From contig NZ_JAATOV010000001.1 of NCBI RefSeq assembly GCF_011806425.1, positions 496,001-560,000 on the forward strand: DNA of 64,000 bases, given 5' to 3'. Below, in pieces: positions 1 through 9,267 of this stretch (its first letter is position 1; each line of letters starts with the position of its first letter). The position numbers and the translations under genes are program-made. The stretch comes from Thalassospira lucentensis. GTDB taxonomy: Bacteria > Pseudomonadota > Alphaproteobacteria > Rhodospirillales > Thalassospiraceae. The notes under the pieces were generated by a model. The model was not told the DNA's origin, did not search any database, and was given only the letters and a program-made list of their open reading frames with translations.

Positions 1-140
1 ATCGCCCCAACCAGCATCATGCCTTCGACGCCAAGGTTCAGCACACCGGACTTTTCCGTGACCAATTCACCCGACGCCGCCAGTAAAAGCGGGGTCGATG
101 CAGTGATCACCGTCAGAATAAAGGGAACAATCCAATCCAT
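1..140 (-). CDS. Nucleoside ABC transporter permease, second subunit (partial, N-terminus only)
   Basis: The first 46 residues of an inner-membrane permease are visible; the gene runs off the left edge. After a hydrophobic N-terminus it reads GELVTEKSGVLNLGVEGMM, the hallmark of the BPD_transp_2 permeases that pair with a BmpA-type nucleoside-binding lipoprotein. Its ATG overlaps the TAA of the upstream permease by one base (TAATG), so the two are translationally coupled. By family it would form the channel heterodimer with the permease at 140-1219 and be energised by the ATPase at 1206-2786. The binding protein is not in the window. Confidence 0.9.
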   Translation of the reverse strand, partial: MDWIVPFILTVITASTPLLLAASGELVTEKSGVLNLGVEGMMLVGA

Positions 141-1219
141 TATGCGGTTCTCCCTTTTGCCGCGATAGAACCGAAACGAACACGGTATTTGGTCAAAACA
201 TCACACGCCAGCAGGAAGAACAGCAAGATCCCCTGGAACAGGCCGGTCACCGCATTTGGAAGCTGCAAGGTCATCTGGGCCAGTTCCCCACCAAGATAGG
301 TCAGCGCCATAATCAAACCGCCAAACAAAATGCCCACCGGATGCAAACGCCCCAAAAAGGCAACAATGATCGCGGTAAACCCGTATCCCGGTGAAATTGA
401 CGATTGCAGCTGCCCAATCGGGCCAGCAACCTCAAACAACCCGGCCAGCCCCGAAAGCCCGCCGCTCAGAAGCAGTGTAAACCAAACCATGCGTTTTTGG
501 CGGAAACCAACGTGGCGCGCGGCCTGCGGTGCCTTGCCAACCACGCGCAACTGAAAACCAATCACCGATTTTGACAGCAACAACCACCCGGCAAGCACGA
601 CAAAAACAGCAATCGCTGTGCCCAAATGTACACGTGTACCATCGAAAATCATCGGCAACAGACCCGCATCCGGGAACGGACGTGATTCTGGGAAGTTGAA
701 CCCTTCGGGATTGCGCCAAGGACCATGCACCAAAAAGCTTAAAAACAGCGTCGCGACATAGGTCAGCATCAAGCTGGTCAGGATTTCATTGGCATTAAAT
801 CGGGTACGCAACAGGGCGGGAATTGCCCCCCAAAACGCCCCACCAATCGCGCCCAGAACCATCATGGCAGGCAGCAAAAACACGCTGGTACTGTCATAGA
901 AATAAAGCGCTAACCCACCGCCAAAAATGGCGCCCATGGTTAGCTGCCCTTCGGCACCGATATTCCAAACATTGGCGCGGAACCCCATGGCAAGACCAAT
1001 CGCAATGATCACAAGCGGGGTGGCCTTAACCAACAGCTCGGAAATGCCATAGCTGTTATTGATCGGCAGGATGAAAAAAGTATACAGCGCGTCAAACGGG
1101 TTTTTGCCCATAAAGGCAAAGATGATCCCGCCGACAACCAGCGTCATGATAATTGCCAGAACCGGCGACAGATAAACCATCGCCTGTGAATGCTGACGGC
1201 GCGGTTCAAGCCTGATCAA
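140..1219 (-). CDS. Nucleoside ABC transporter permease, first subunit
   Basis: 359 residues with about ten hydrophobic segments. NVWNIGAEGQLTMGAIFGG near residue 85 is the conserved loop of the Bmp/Nup-type permease family (BPD_transp_2), where ribose-type permeases have a similar element. The start codon lies inside the end of the ATPase gene (14-base overlap) and the stop overlaps the next permease, so ATPase, permease 1 and permease 2 form one operon. Likely role: uptake of nucleosides such as guanosine or related purines, consistent with guanine deaminase and xanthine dehydrogenase genes just upstream. The exact substrate is inferred from context only. Confidence 0.88.
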   Translation of the reverse strand: MIRLEPRRQHSQAMVYLSPVLAIIMTLVVGGIIFAFMGKNPFDALYTFFILPINNSYGISELLVKATPLVIIAIGLAMGFRANVWNIGAEGQLTMGAIFGGGLALYFYDSTSVFLLPAMMVLGAIGGAFWGAIPALLRTRFNANEILTSLMLTYVATLFLSFLVHGPWRNPEGFNFPESRPFPDAGLLPMIFDGTRVHLGTAIAVFVVLAGWLLLSKSVIGFQLRVVGKAPQAARHVGFRQKRMVWFTLLLSGGLSGLAGLFEVAGPIGQLQSSISPGYGFTAIIVAFLGRLHPVGILFGGLIMALTYLGGELAQMTLQLPNAVTGLFQGILLFFLLACDVLTKYRVRFGSIAAKGRTA

Positions 1220-2786
1220 CGCGGCCTCCTGTGGTTAGCGTGTCGTTCGCCGGGGTCGCGGTCCCATCAAGATCATGAAGCCCCCCCATCAACAGACCAA
1301 TTTCTTCAATGGTGACATCGGCCATCGGACGCGGTTTGGACAATTTGCCCTCTGCCATCACAACGACCGAATCACAAATCGCAAAAATCTCGTCGAGGTC
1401 CTGTGAAATCACCAGAACCGCCGTGCCCTTGGCCGCCAAATCAAGCAACGCCTGATGAATGGCACTGGCTGCACCGGCATCCACACCCCAAGTTGGTTGC
1501 GAAATCACCAAAACACCCGGGTCCTGAAGGATTTCACGCCCAACAATAAATTTCTGAAGGTTCCCGCCCGAAAGACTTCCGGCTTCGGCCCCGGAACCCG
1601 TGGTGCGCACATCAAATGTTTTGATGATGTTATCGGCAAATGACCGGGTCGGAACTTCGCGGATCAAGCCATTGGCGGCCAATGCCATGCGGCGAAACGC
1701 GGTCAAAAACCCATTTTCCGACAGGCTCATATCGGGCACCGCCCCATGGCCGTTGCGTTCTTCTGGAACGAATGCCGCGCCAAGGCGACGGCGGCGGCGC
1801 GGTCCAAAATGTGCGACCGATGTGCCATCAATTTTAATCGTATCAGGTGCGCCAAACTGTTCGGTCTCACCGGCCAACGCCTGAAAAAGTTCGTTCTGAC
1901 CATTACCCGCAACCCCAGCAACGCCAAGGATTTCGCCCCCGCGAACGGTCAGATTGACGTCTTTAAGGTCAGTACCAAACTGTTCTTCGCTGGCAAGGGA
2001 CAATCCGCTGACGTCAAGACGCACATCGCCAAACGTACGGTCACCACCCCGGTCGGGTGCGGTCAGTTTCTGGCCGATCATCATTTCGGCCATGGATTTT
2101 GCGGTTTCTTCACGCGGGTCACAGCCGCCCACCACCTTGCCACCGCGCAACACCGTCGCGGTCTGACACAGGGCTTTGACCTCATGCAGCTTGTGGCTGA
2201 TATACAAAATCGCGCAGCCCTCTGCGGACAAACGGCGCAGCGTTTCAAACAGCTTTTCGACTTCTTGCGGGGTCAGAACCGATGTCGGTTCATCCAAAAT
2301 CAGCAATTTGGGATTTTGCAGCAAACACCTTACAATCTCGATCCGCTGACGTTCCCCGACCGACAGGGTGTAGACATGACGATCCGGGTCAAGCGGCAGA
2401 CCATAGGTCTTTTCAACTTCGACCACTTGCTTGCGCAGCACATTCATGTCGCGCACATCGTTCATCGCAAGGGCAATGTTTTCAAGAACGGTCATGGTTT
2501 CAAACAGCGAGAAATGCTGGAACACCAAACCGACACCCATTTCACGCGCGTCATGCGGGCTTTGAATGGTGACAGGTTTGCCCTCCCACAACACGTCGCC
2601 CTCGTCGGCTTGCAAAACACCGTAAATGATTTTCACAAGCGTACTTTTGCCGGCCCCATTTTCACCAAGCAGCGCATGGATTTCGCCCGGCTCGATACGG
2701 AAACTGATATCGTCATTGGCCAGACAGCCCGGAAAAGCCTTGGTCACACCGCGCACTTCAAGTTGCGCGTGTCCCGCCCCCGTCAT
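1206..2786 (-). CDS. Nucleoside ABC transporter, duplicated ATP-binding protein
   Basis: A double ABC ATPase (526 residues from the chosen ATG), as usual for Bmp-type and sugar importers. The first half is complete: Walker A GENGAGKST at about residue 41, signature LSVGERQRIEIVR, Walker B LLILDEPTS. The second half has a degenerate P-loop (GVAGNGQNELF), signature LSGGNLQKF and a changed Walker B (VLVISQPTWGVDAG, Gln where Glu is usual). Such asymmetry is typical of this family. In-frame GTG codons at 2822 and 2831 also follow a purine-rich stretch and could be the true start; I chose ATG 2786 because the domain begins just after it. It powers the permeases at 140-1219 and 1-140. Confidence 0.88.
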   Translation of the reverse strand: MTGAGHAQLEVRGVTKAFPGCLANDDISFRIEPGEIHALLGENGAGKSTLVKIIYGVLQADEGDVLWEGKPVTIQSPHDAREMGVGLVFQHFSLFETMTVLENIALAMNDVRDMNVLRKQVVEVEKTYGLPLDPDRHVYTLSVGERQRIEIVRCLLQNPKLLILDEPTSVLTPQEVEKLFETLRRLSAEGCAILYISHKLHEVKALCQTATVLRGGKVVGGCDPREETAKSMAEMMIGQKLTAPDRGGDRTFGDVRLDVSGLSLASEEQFGTDLKDVNLTVRGGEILGVAGVAGNGQNELFQALAGETEQFGAPDTIKIDGTSVAHFGPRRRRRLGAAFVPEERNGHGAVPDMSLSENGFLTAFRRMALAANGLIREVPTRSFADNIIKTFDVRTTGSGAEAGSLSGGNLQKFIVGREILQDPGVLVISQPTWGVDAGAASAIHQALLDLAAKGTAVLVISQDLDEIFAICDSVVVMAEGKLSKPRPMADVTIEEIGLLMGGLHDLDGTATPANDTLTTGGRVDQA

Positions 2787-2901
2787 GGTTTCTGCCCCGG
2801 TATCCCCGGTTATTGACGTCACTGCTAGCACCCCTATTTAGCAATATGATGTTGCACACTGACGGCGGTTTTACCCGATAATGCGCAGCAATCAAACGGT
2901 C

Positions 2902-3378
2902 TCAATATTCGATCTTGTCTTCTTTGTCTTCCCAAGCCGCAAAAACTTCGCGCGCCTCGGGGACATCGACATGTTCAATCGGCAACGTCCGATCTGACAT
3001 CGGCTTTGCAACTTCATCATACAGGAACTGATCATCAAATCCGATGGCAGCAGCATCGTCGCGGCCATTGGCATAATAGATCTTATCAAGACGGGCCCAA
3101 TAAATCGCAGCAAGACACATTGGGCAGGGTTCGCAGCTGGTGTAAATTTCACACCCGACAAGATCATGACGCCCAAGCTTTTCACAGGCCGCGCGAATGG
3201 CGCTGACCTCGGCATGGGCGGTCGGGTCGTGTTTGGATGTGACGTTGTTCCATCCTTCGGCAATAACCTTGCCATCGCGCACAATCACCGCGCCGAATGG
3301 GCCACCACATCCTTCATCCATTTTCTGCCGCGACAATTCCACGGCATGGCGCATATGGCCTTTTTTGGCATCACACAC
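2902..3378 (-). CDS. guaD: Guanine deaminase (cytidine-deaminase fold)
   Basis: 158 residues, the length of the small CDA-type guanine deaminases (unlike the larger amidohydrolase type). Zinc and catalytic motifs are present: HAE and SCEPCPMC; the C-terminal EVFAAWEDKEDKIEY resembles the swapped tail of Bacillus GuaD. It converts guanine to xanthine, feeding xanthine dehydrogenase. Start chosen as GTG 3378 because AAGGAG lies seven bases upstream. An upstream in-frame ATG (3423) has no ribosome site, and ATG 3354 would trim the N-terminus. It lies between xdhC and the nucleoside importer, after a terminator at 3460-3480, so it probably has its own promoter. Confidence 0.9.
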   Translation of the reverse strand: MCDAKKGHMRHAVELSRQKMDEGCGGPFGAVIVRDGKVIAEGWNNVTSKHDPTAHAEVSAIRAACEKLGRHDLVGCEIYTSCEPCPMCLAAIYWARLDKIYYANGRDDAAAIGFDDQFLYDEVAKPMSDRTLPIEHVDVPEAREVFAAWEDKEDKIEY

Positions 3379-3459
3379 AGCCAATCTCCTTTGCGAAACC
3401 CTTAATCTGGAAAACCAGATCACCTGACCAGACCGTCATTAACGCGGCCCTTTATCATT

Positions 3460-3480
3460 AAAAACACCTTCAACGAAGGT
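3460..3480 (-). terminator. Rho-independent terminator after xdhC
   Basis: On the minus strand ACCTTC-GTT-GAAGGT is followed by GTTTTTAA. It begins two bases after the xdhC stop codon and closes the uraH-xdhABC operon before guaD. The stem is only 6 bp with a 3-base loop, so termination may be partial. Confidence 0.6.
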
Positions 3481-3481
3481 T

Positions 3482-4591
3482 TTATCGACCAATAATCCCG
3501 TCTGTCGCGGTTTTAAGTATTGGCTGATTTTGTGCCATCTGTGCTTCGCGCACAGTCAGCAATTGCACCACGACGGATGCCGCAATCACAGCGGGTTGTT
3601 TCCCCGTAATGCCCGAAGTACCGATCGGGCAGGTCAATCGACCGATTTCGGCCGCCCTTAACCCCCGATCAGAAAGACGGCGCACAAACCGCGCACGTTT
3701 GGTTTGACTGCCAATCATCCCGACAAAGCCAAGATCATCGCGCGCCAATGCCGCCCGGCAGATATCAAAATCAAGGGCGTGGTTATGGGTTAAAATCAAC
3801 ACGTGCGCGCCCGGTGGAATGTCCGCGACTTCGTCTTGGGGCTGATCGCTTTGGCAAAGATGCAGCTTTCCTGCCGTCTGACCGGCTTCATCGGCGTCAT
3901 CAACATGACCGGCCAGCTCCGCCAGATAATCATCACGCGAATCGACCATATGGATTGAAAATGGCAGGAGGCTTAACGCACCAACCAACGCCTTACCGAC
4001 ATGACCCGCACCAAAAATCCAAACCGGTGTCACCGCATCATCCAGACGCAGGCACAGCACATCCGCCCCGTTATGGGCCATCATGCCACCGCGCAAGGCC
4101 CCAAATGTATTGGCCAACACGGTCGCTTGATCGTCATCGGCAACGCGTAACTGATTGCCCGTGACCGGCACGGTCACCCAACAGCCATTTGGCGAAACAC
4201 CACCTGACGAAAGCTTTTGAAATGCAGCCAAAAGATCGGCCTTTTGAGACGGCCCCAAATGATGGAACCCAACATCAACCGATCCACCGCAACATTGCCC
4301 CAATCCCGGGCCGAGCGGAAAGCGCACAATTTCGGCATCGGACATGGCCGCATCATCGGTGCTATCGGTGCCATCGGTTTTGGCTGCTTCTGCCAATTCA
4401 TCCCGGACCTTGCGCGTGACCTGATGTTCAAGGTTCCCGCCACCAATCGTGCCAGAAACACTATCCTTGCCAATCAACATGAACGCACCGGCTTCGCGCG
4501 GGGTGGATCCACGAATGGTCGCCACACTGACCAGCATCACCGACCCCGGTGACGACAAAAGATCAATATGCGCGCGGTGCGACAGGGTCAT
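3482..4591 (-). CDS. xdhC: Xanthine dehydrogenase accessory protein XdhC
   Basis: 369 residues of the XdhC/CoxI family. The N-terminal XdhC_CoxI domain carries VSVATIRGSTPREAGAFML and TIGGGNLEHQ. The C-terminal Rossmann-like domain carries WIFGAGHVGKAL and, later, GMIGSQTKRARF. In Rhodobacter this protein binds molybdenum cofactor, assists its sulfuration and inserts it into XdhB, and is not part of the final enzyme. Last gene of uraH-xdhA-xdhB-xdhC, starting two bases after the xdhB stop, hence coupled translation. Confidence 0.95.
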   Translation of the reverse strand: MTLSHRAHIDLLSSPGSVMLVSVATIRGSTPREAGAFMLIGKDSVSGTIGGGNLEHQVTRKVRDELAEAAKTDGTDSTDDAAMSDAEIVRFPLGPGLGQCCGGSVDVGFHHLGPSQKADLLAAFQKLSSGGVSPNGCWVTVPVTGNQLRVADDDQATVLANTFGALRGGMMAHNGADVLCLRLDDAVTPVWIFGAGHVGKALVGALSLLPFSIHMVDSRDDYLAELAGHVDDADEAGQTAGKLHLCQSDQPQDEVADIPPGAHVLILTHNHALDFDICRAALARDDLGFVGMIGSQTKRARFVRRLSDRGLRAAEIGRLTCPIGTSGITGKQPAVIAASVVVQLLTVREAQMAQNQPILKTATDGIIGR

Positions 4592-4593
4592 GA

Positions 4594-6990
4594 TTATTCC
4601 CCCGCCGCCGACATTTTCTGCCCGGCATCTGTCATCATCTGCTTGGCAACATCGGCGACCGCATACAAGATCGCCTCGGGCGTGGCCGGGGTATTTAGGG
4701 CCGGGATCACTTTATGATCGCCCACCGATGCAATCGCATCGGCAATCGCCCGATGGACCGAGATCGACAACATCAAGGGTGGCTCGCCCACGGCCTTGGA
4801 CCGGTGAATGGTTTTTTCAACATTGCGCCCCGATGCCCACAATTCCATGCGGAAATCTTCCGGGCGATCCGAACAGGCCGGGATTTTATAGGTGGACGGC
4901 GCATGGGTGCGCAAACTTCCCTTGTCATCCCACCAAAGTTCCTCGGTCGTCAGCCACCCCATGCCTTGAATAAAGCCGCCTTCGATCTGGCCACGGTCAA
5001 TCGCCGGGTTCAAAGAACGGCCGACATCATGGATGATATCAACGCGCGTGACCTTGTTTTCGCCGGTCAGGGTATCAATCAAAACTTCCGAACACGCCAT
5101 GCCATACGCAAAGTAATAAAATGGTCGGCCCGATGCGTTTTCACGGTCGTAATGGATTTTCGGGGTGGCGTAATAGCCCGTCGCCGAAAGCGACACGCGC
5201 GCCAAATAGGCCTGCTTGATCACTTCGGCAAAGCTAAGCTCAGCCTGATCACCAACAATGACCTTGCCCGGCACGAACCGAACGGCGGCCTCGGCCACAC
5301 CGTATTTTTCCGCCGCAAAGGAAATTAGGCGGTTTTTGATCGTCATCGCCGCATCACGCGCAGCCATGCCGTTCATATCCGCCCCGCTTGATGCGGCTGT
5401 GGCCGATGTATTGGGCACTTTGCCGGTATTGGTCGCGGTGATCTTGATCTGATCTAGGTCGATCTGGAATTCCTCGGCCACGACTTGGGCGACCTTGATA
5501 AACAGGCCCTGCCCCATTTCCGTCCCGCCATGGTTCAAATGCACCGATCCATCCTGATACACATGGATCAACGCCCCGGCCTGATTAAGGAACGACGTGG
5601 TAAAGGAAATGCCAAATTTAACCGGCGTGATCGAAAGACCCTTTTTAAGCACCGGACTTTCGGAATTAAATGCCTCAATCGCGGCACGTCGGGTGCGATA
5701 ATCACTGGATTTCAGGATATCGTCGGTCAGTTCCCCCAACACATTGTCTTCGACCACCATGTGATAGGGCGTCGTATTGCGATCATCTGTGCCGTAATAA
5801 TTGGCCATGCGCACATCCAACGGATCGCGCCCGACAGTCATTGCGATTTCATCAATGATGCGTTCAATCGCGACCATCCCCTGTGGCCCACCAAACCCGC
5901 GAAAGGCTGTGTTGGACACAAGATTGGTTTTGCAGCGATAGGACCGGATTTCAACATCACCAAGATAATAGGCATTGTCGGTATGGAACATCGCCCGGTC
6001 GGCAATCGCGGCGGATAAATCCGCCGAAAATCCGCAATTGGCCGCATATTGGATATCCAGCCCGCAAATCCGCCCGTCATCGTCAAAACCAACATCATAA
6101 TCGACAATGAAATCATGGCGCTTGCCGGTCATGACCATATCGTCATCACGGTCCAGACGGAATTTCGCCGGGCGGCCGGTTTTCACCGCGACGATTGCCG
6201 CCAATGCGGCCCATTGCGATGCTTGGGTTTCCTTGCCGCCAAAACCGCCCCCCATACGGCGCACTTCCACCGTCACCGCATTGGCCGGACGGCCCAATAC
6301 ATTGGCAATATTGTGCTGCACTTCGGATGGGTGCTGGGTCGAACAATGCAACAAAACATCGCCGTCTTCTTGCGGGACGGCCAGACTAATTTGCCCTTCA
6401 AGGTAAAAGTGATCCTGCCCGCCAATTTCCATGCGTGCAGATCGGCGGTGTTTGGCCTTTGCCAAGGCAGATGCGGCATCGCCTTGTTTCATCACATGCG
6501 GCGGGGCGACAAAAAGCTGCTTTTCAAGCGCTTCATCCACCGACAAAGCCGCTGGCAATTCTTCGTACTCGATCTCGGCCAGTTTGGCGGCATGGCGGGC
6601 TTGGGCACGGGTTTCCGCCGCAACACAAAAAACCGGCTGACCATAAAACTGCACCACCCCATCGGGCAAGACCGGCTCGTCATGGGTATGTGCCGGGGAC
6701 ACATCATTCACACCGGGCACATCATCAGACGTCAAAACACACACAACACCCGGTGCGGAACGCACCTTGGAAAGGTCCATCTTGGTGATTTTGCCATGCG
6801 CGATGTTTGCCGAGCCGGGTGCCAGATGCAGCGTGCCGAACGGTTCGATAATGTCATCGATATAAACCGCTTCGCCCGCAACATGTTTTGGCCCGCTATC
6901 ATGCTTGGACGGGGTTCGCACCCCACCCGAAAGCCCCGCCGTCGGTTCGATCAAATCATCGGTTTGGTTATATGCAGCTTGATCAGACAA
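4594..6990 (-). CDS. xdhB: Xanthine dehydrogenase, molybdopterin-binding large subunit
   Basis: 798 residues of the molybdenum hydroxylase large subunit. Recognised segments: SKHDSGPKHVAGEAVYIDDI at the N-terminus, MGGGFGGKE, NTAFRGFGGPQGM, and KAVGEPPLMLSISVHRAI containing the active-site Glu of the GEPP motif. It oxidises hypoxanthine and xanthine to urate. Start: TTG 6990, because AAGGAGG stands six bases before it and the codon overlaps the xdhA stop by eight bases. An ATG at 7044 lies within xdhA and lacks a ribosome site. The protein forms an (AB)2 heterotetramer with XdhA in the cytoplasm. Confidence 0.93.
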   Translation of the reverse strand: MSDQAAYNQTDDLIEPTAGLSGGVRTPSKHDSGPKHVAGEAVYIDDIIEPFGTLHLAPGSANIAHGKITKMDLSKVRSAPGVVCVLTSDDVPGVNDVSPAHTHDEPVLPDGVVQFYGQPVFCVAAETRAQARHAAKLAEIEYEELPAALSVDEALEKQLFVAPPHVMKQGDAASALAKAKHRRSARMEIGGQDHFYLEGQISLAVPQEDGDVLLHCSTQHPSEVQHNIANVLGRPANAVTVEVRRMGGGFGGKETQASQWAALAAIVAVKTGRPAKFRLDRDDDMVMTGKRHDFIVDYDVGFDDDGRICGLDIQYAANCGFSADLSAAIADRAMFHTDNAYYLGDVEIRSYRCKTNLVSNTAFRGFGGPQGMVAIERIIDEIAMTVGRDPLDVRMANYYGTDDRNTTPYHMVVEDNVLGELTDDILKSSDYRTRRAAIEAFNSESPVLKKGLSITPVKFGISFTTSFLNQAGALIHVYQDGSVHLNHGGTEMGQGLFIKVAQVVAEEFQIDLDQIKITATNTGKVPNTSATAASSGADMNGMAARDAAMTIKNRLISFAAEKYGVAEAAVRFVPGKVIVGDQAELSFAEVIKQAYLARVSLSATGYYATPKIHYDRENASGRPFYYFAYGMACSEVLIDTLTGENKVTRVDIIHDVGRSLNPAIDRGQIEGGFIQGMGWLTTEELWWDDKGSLRTHAPSTYKIPACSDRPEDFRMELWASGRNVEKTIHRSKAVGEPPLMLSISVHRAIADAIASVGDHKVIPALNTPATPEAILYAVADVAKQMMTDAGQKMSAAGE

Positions 6991-8479
6991 GGGCTGCCTC
7001 CTTCCCAACAAGGCGGGTGGCGATATCGGGCGCACTGGTTTCAATAAACAGCTTGGTCAAAAGATTCTGCGCAACCAACATGCGGTATTCCTTGGACGCG
7101 CGCATATCCGTCATCGGTTCAAACTCATCAGCCAGCGCGCGCTGCGCCGCCCCAAGGGTGGCTTCATCCCACTCTTTACCGATCACGGCGGCTTCGCATT
7201 TTTTCGCCCGCATTGGGGTGCCTGCCATCCCGCCATAAACGGCGCGGAACGCGGCGACTTTGCCATCGGCAATCTGGATCGCAAACGCGCCCAGAACCGC
7301 AGTGATATCCTGATCAAACCGCTTGGAAATCTTATAGGCCTTAAACACCAATCCTTTGGCGGGTTTGGGCACGATCACGCTTTCGACAAACTCGCCCGGT
7401 GTCCGGTCCTGTTTGCCATAACTGATAAAGTAATCTTCCAGTGGCACTTCGCGGCGCACATTGCCCATGCGCAGAACGATTTTCGCCCCCAACGCAATCA
7501 AGGCCGGCGGGGTATCGCCAATCGGCGATCCGTTGGCAATATTGCCGCCAACCGTCCCGGCATTGCGGATTTGCCGTGATCCAATGCGGCGGATCAACTC
7601 GCCAATATCACTGGCCACCCGGCCCAAGGCATCATGTGCGCGGCTATATGTCACACCCGCCCCGATAACGACCGCCGTGTCGGTTTCGCTCACCGATTTC
7701 AGATCAGCAACATCTCCAATGTAAATGATCGGGTCCAACCGTTTGAGCATCTTGGTCACCCAAAGCCCAACATCCGTACCGCCTGCCAACACCGTCGCAT
7801 CGGGATGCGCCACCAAAAGGGCGGCCAATTCATCGGATGTGCGCGGCGCGTAATAGCGGCCAGCGGCATGTTCCACCGCCAAGGTGCCCGCATCCTTGAC
7901 CAGATCGGTCAAACGGGTCGCAATGTCAGCACGGCGTTTTTGTTCTGCTGCATCACCCGCGGCAATCCCACCAGCTTTACGCGCCGCCTCGATAATCGGG
8001 CCATAGCCAGTACAGCGGCACAGGTTCCCCGCCAGCGCATCATTGATTGCCCCGCGATCATCTTCGCCGCCATCCAGCCACATCTGATACAGGCTCATGA
8101 CAAAGCCCGGCGTGCAGAACCCGCATTGCGATCCGTGGGTCTCAACCATCGCCTGTTGCACCGGATGCAGGCTGCCAACTTTCGATTTCAGATGCTCCAC
8201 GGTCAAAAGCTGCTTGCCATCAAGGGTCGGGACAAACTGAATGCAGGCATTTACCGTGCGATAGGCCATTTTGCCATCACCATCGGGTTCGCCAAGAACC
8301 ACGGTACAGGCCCCGCAATCCCCCTCGGCACAGCCTTCTTTGGTGCCGGTTTTGCGTTCTTCAAGACGCAGGTAATCAAGAACCGTCATCTGCGGATCAA
8401 TACCGCTTAGACTGCGTTCTTCGTCACCAAACAGGAAACGAATGTCAGGGCGCATATTTTGGCTGGTAGGCTGCGTCAT
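6983..8479 (-). CDS. xdhA: Xanthine dehydrogenase, small subunit (2Fe-2S and FAD)
   Basis: 498 residues with three parts in order. First a plant-type 2Fe-2S domain (C50, C55, C58 in EGCAEGDCGAC, C79). Second a helical 2Fe-2S domain (C119 and C122 in QCGFCTPGF; C154 and C156 in NLCRCTGY). Third an FAD domain with LAGGTDVGLWVTK and NAGTVGGNIANGSPIGD. It passes electrons from the molybdenum site of XdhB to NAD. Its end codes the ribosome site of xdhB, and it starts 11 bases after uraH, so it is co-transcribed with both. Confidence 0.95.
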   Translation of the reverse strand: MTQPTSQNMRPDIRFLFGDEERSLSGIDPQMTVLDYLRLEERKTGTKEGCAEGDCGACTVVLGEPDGDGKMAYRTVNACIQFVPTLDGKQLLTVEHLKSKVGSLHPVQQAMVETHGSQCGFCTPGFVMSLYQMWLDGGEDDRGAINDALAGNLCRCTGYGPIIEAARKAGGIAAGDAAEQKRRADIATRLTDLVKDAGTLAVEHAAGRYYAPRTSDELAALLVAHPDATVLAGGTDVGLWVTKMLKRLDPIIYIGDVADLKSVSETDTAVVIGAGVTYSRAHDALGRVASDIGELIRRIGSRQIRNAGTVGGNIANGSPIGDTPPALIALGAKIVLRMGNVRREVPLEDYFISYGKQDRTPGEFVESVIVPKPAKGLVFKAYKISKRFDQDITAVLGAFAIQIADGKVAAFRAVYGGMAGTPMRAKKCEAAVIGKEWDEATLGAAQRALADEFEPMTDMRASKEYRMLVAQNLLTKLFIETSAPDIATRLVGKEAALV

Positions 8480-8490
8480 GATGGTCGGCC

Positions 8491-8844
8491 TCAGCTTCCG
8501 CGATAGGTGGAATAGCCGAATGGCGACAGCAAAAGCGGTACATGATAATGCGACTGCCCGTCTGAAATGCCAAACCGGATGACAACTTGATCTAGGAATT
8601 TCGGATCAGGAAGATCGGCGCCACAGGCATCAAAATAATCCCCCGCATGGAAAACCATCTGATAGGTGCCCGGCTTAAACGATGCCCCGTCAAGCATCGG
8701 CGCATCGGTACGACCATCTTCATTGGTGATCGCTTCGGCAACAAGGTCATCGTGACCATTGCCAAACCGATGCAGTTCAATGCGAATACCACCCGCCGGG
8801 CAGCCTTTGGCCGTGTCGAGTACATGGGTCGTCAGTCGTCCCAT
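8491..8844 (-). CDS. uraH: 5-hydroxyisourate hydrolase (transthyretin-like)
   Basis: 117 residues, usual for the family. THVLDTAKGCPAGGIRIEL near the N-terminus and the C-terminal tetrapeptide YRGS are the two signatures that separate HIU hydrolases from transthyretin; catalytic His and Arg positions are conserved. It hydrolyses 5-hydroxyisourate, the product of urate oxidation, to OHCU, the substrate of UraD encoded across the divergent promoter. First gene of the minus-strand operon, with a strong GGGAGG ribosome site six bases before ATG. Confidence 0.95.
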   Translation of the reverse strand: MGRLTTHVLDTAKGCPAGGIRIELHRFGNGHDDLVAEAITNEDGRTDAPMLDGASFKPGTYQMVFHAGDYFDACGADLPDPKFLDQVVIRFGISDGQSHYHVPLLLSPFGYSTYRGS

Positions 8845-8940
8845 AGCGGGCCTCCCTCTCTCAAACTCTTATATGATGGTCGATCGCTTCTCCCCCGGTC
8901 GGCATTCTATTTAGTGATTTTGTGCCGTACCAATTTTTAG

Positions 8941-8954
8941 CGATTTTAAAATCG
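8941..8954. promoter_or_regulatory. Perfect palindrome CGATTTTAAAATCG, possible operator
   Basis: A 14-bp perfect dyad about 100 bases upstream of the uraH start. It sits where a dimeric repressor or activator of the uraH-xdh operon could bind. No match to a named operator is claimed. Confidence 0.4.
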
Positions 8955-9181
8955 TTGCATTCCGTTGGCTCCGCGGAAAGAGGCGATAAAGTGAAACTAT
9001 ATCAATGATTCTTTGAAAAACGAATTCCGTCACATCGTGCAGAATGCTACGAAATAATGCTTAAAAGCCTAAAAGACCGCGAAAAACGTGGCAAACACCT
9101 AATCCCGTCCAGGAACATTATCAAAGTCGTGTTGATAGTGCGGCCCCACAGCAACGGAGTTCTTCCTTGCTGCACCGCGGC

Positions 9182-9205
9182 CTATGGTTAATGCTACAAC
9201 CATAG
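9182..9205. promoter_or_regulatory. Inverted repeat CTATGGTT-N8-AACCATAG upstream of puuE
   Basis: Perfect 8-bp arms around an 8-base spacer, ending 62 bases before the puuE ATG. ATGCTACA is also directly repeated at 9191-9198 and 9206-9213. It may be a protein-binding site or a hairpin in the puuE leader. Confidence 0.4.
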
Positions 9206-9267
9206 ATGCTACACCAAACATCCCGGCAGACAAAGCAAGGGATACAAAGAAGGCAGGAGAGGCAGAA

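Larger units (their letters stand above)
8845..9267. promoter_or_regulatory. Divergent control region between uraH-xdhABC and puuE-uraD-alc-allA
   Basis: 423 bases without a gene between the two divergent halves of the purine pathway. It holds a perfect 14-bp palindrome at 8941-8954 and an 8-bp inverted repeat at 9182-9205 (listed separately), within otherwise AT-rich sequence. Shared regulation of both operons is expected, but no regulator gene lies in the window. Confidence 0.55.

Noticed and set aside
1746..2816. 356-codon plus-strand frame opposite the ABC ATPase
   Set aside because: Composition of a shadow frame; the minus strand codes intact ABC motifs throughout.
6049..7047. 332-codon frame opposite xdhB
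   Set aside because: No recognisable domain; antisense to the molybdenum-binding subunit.
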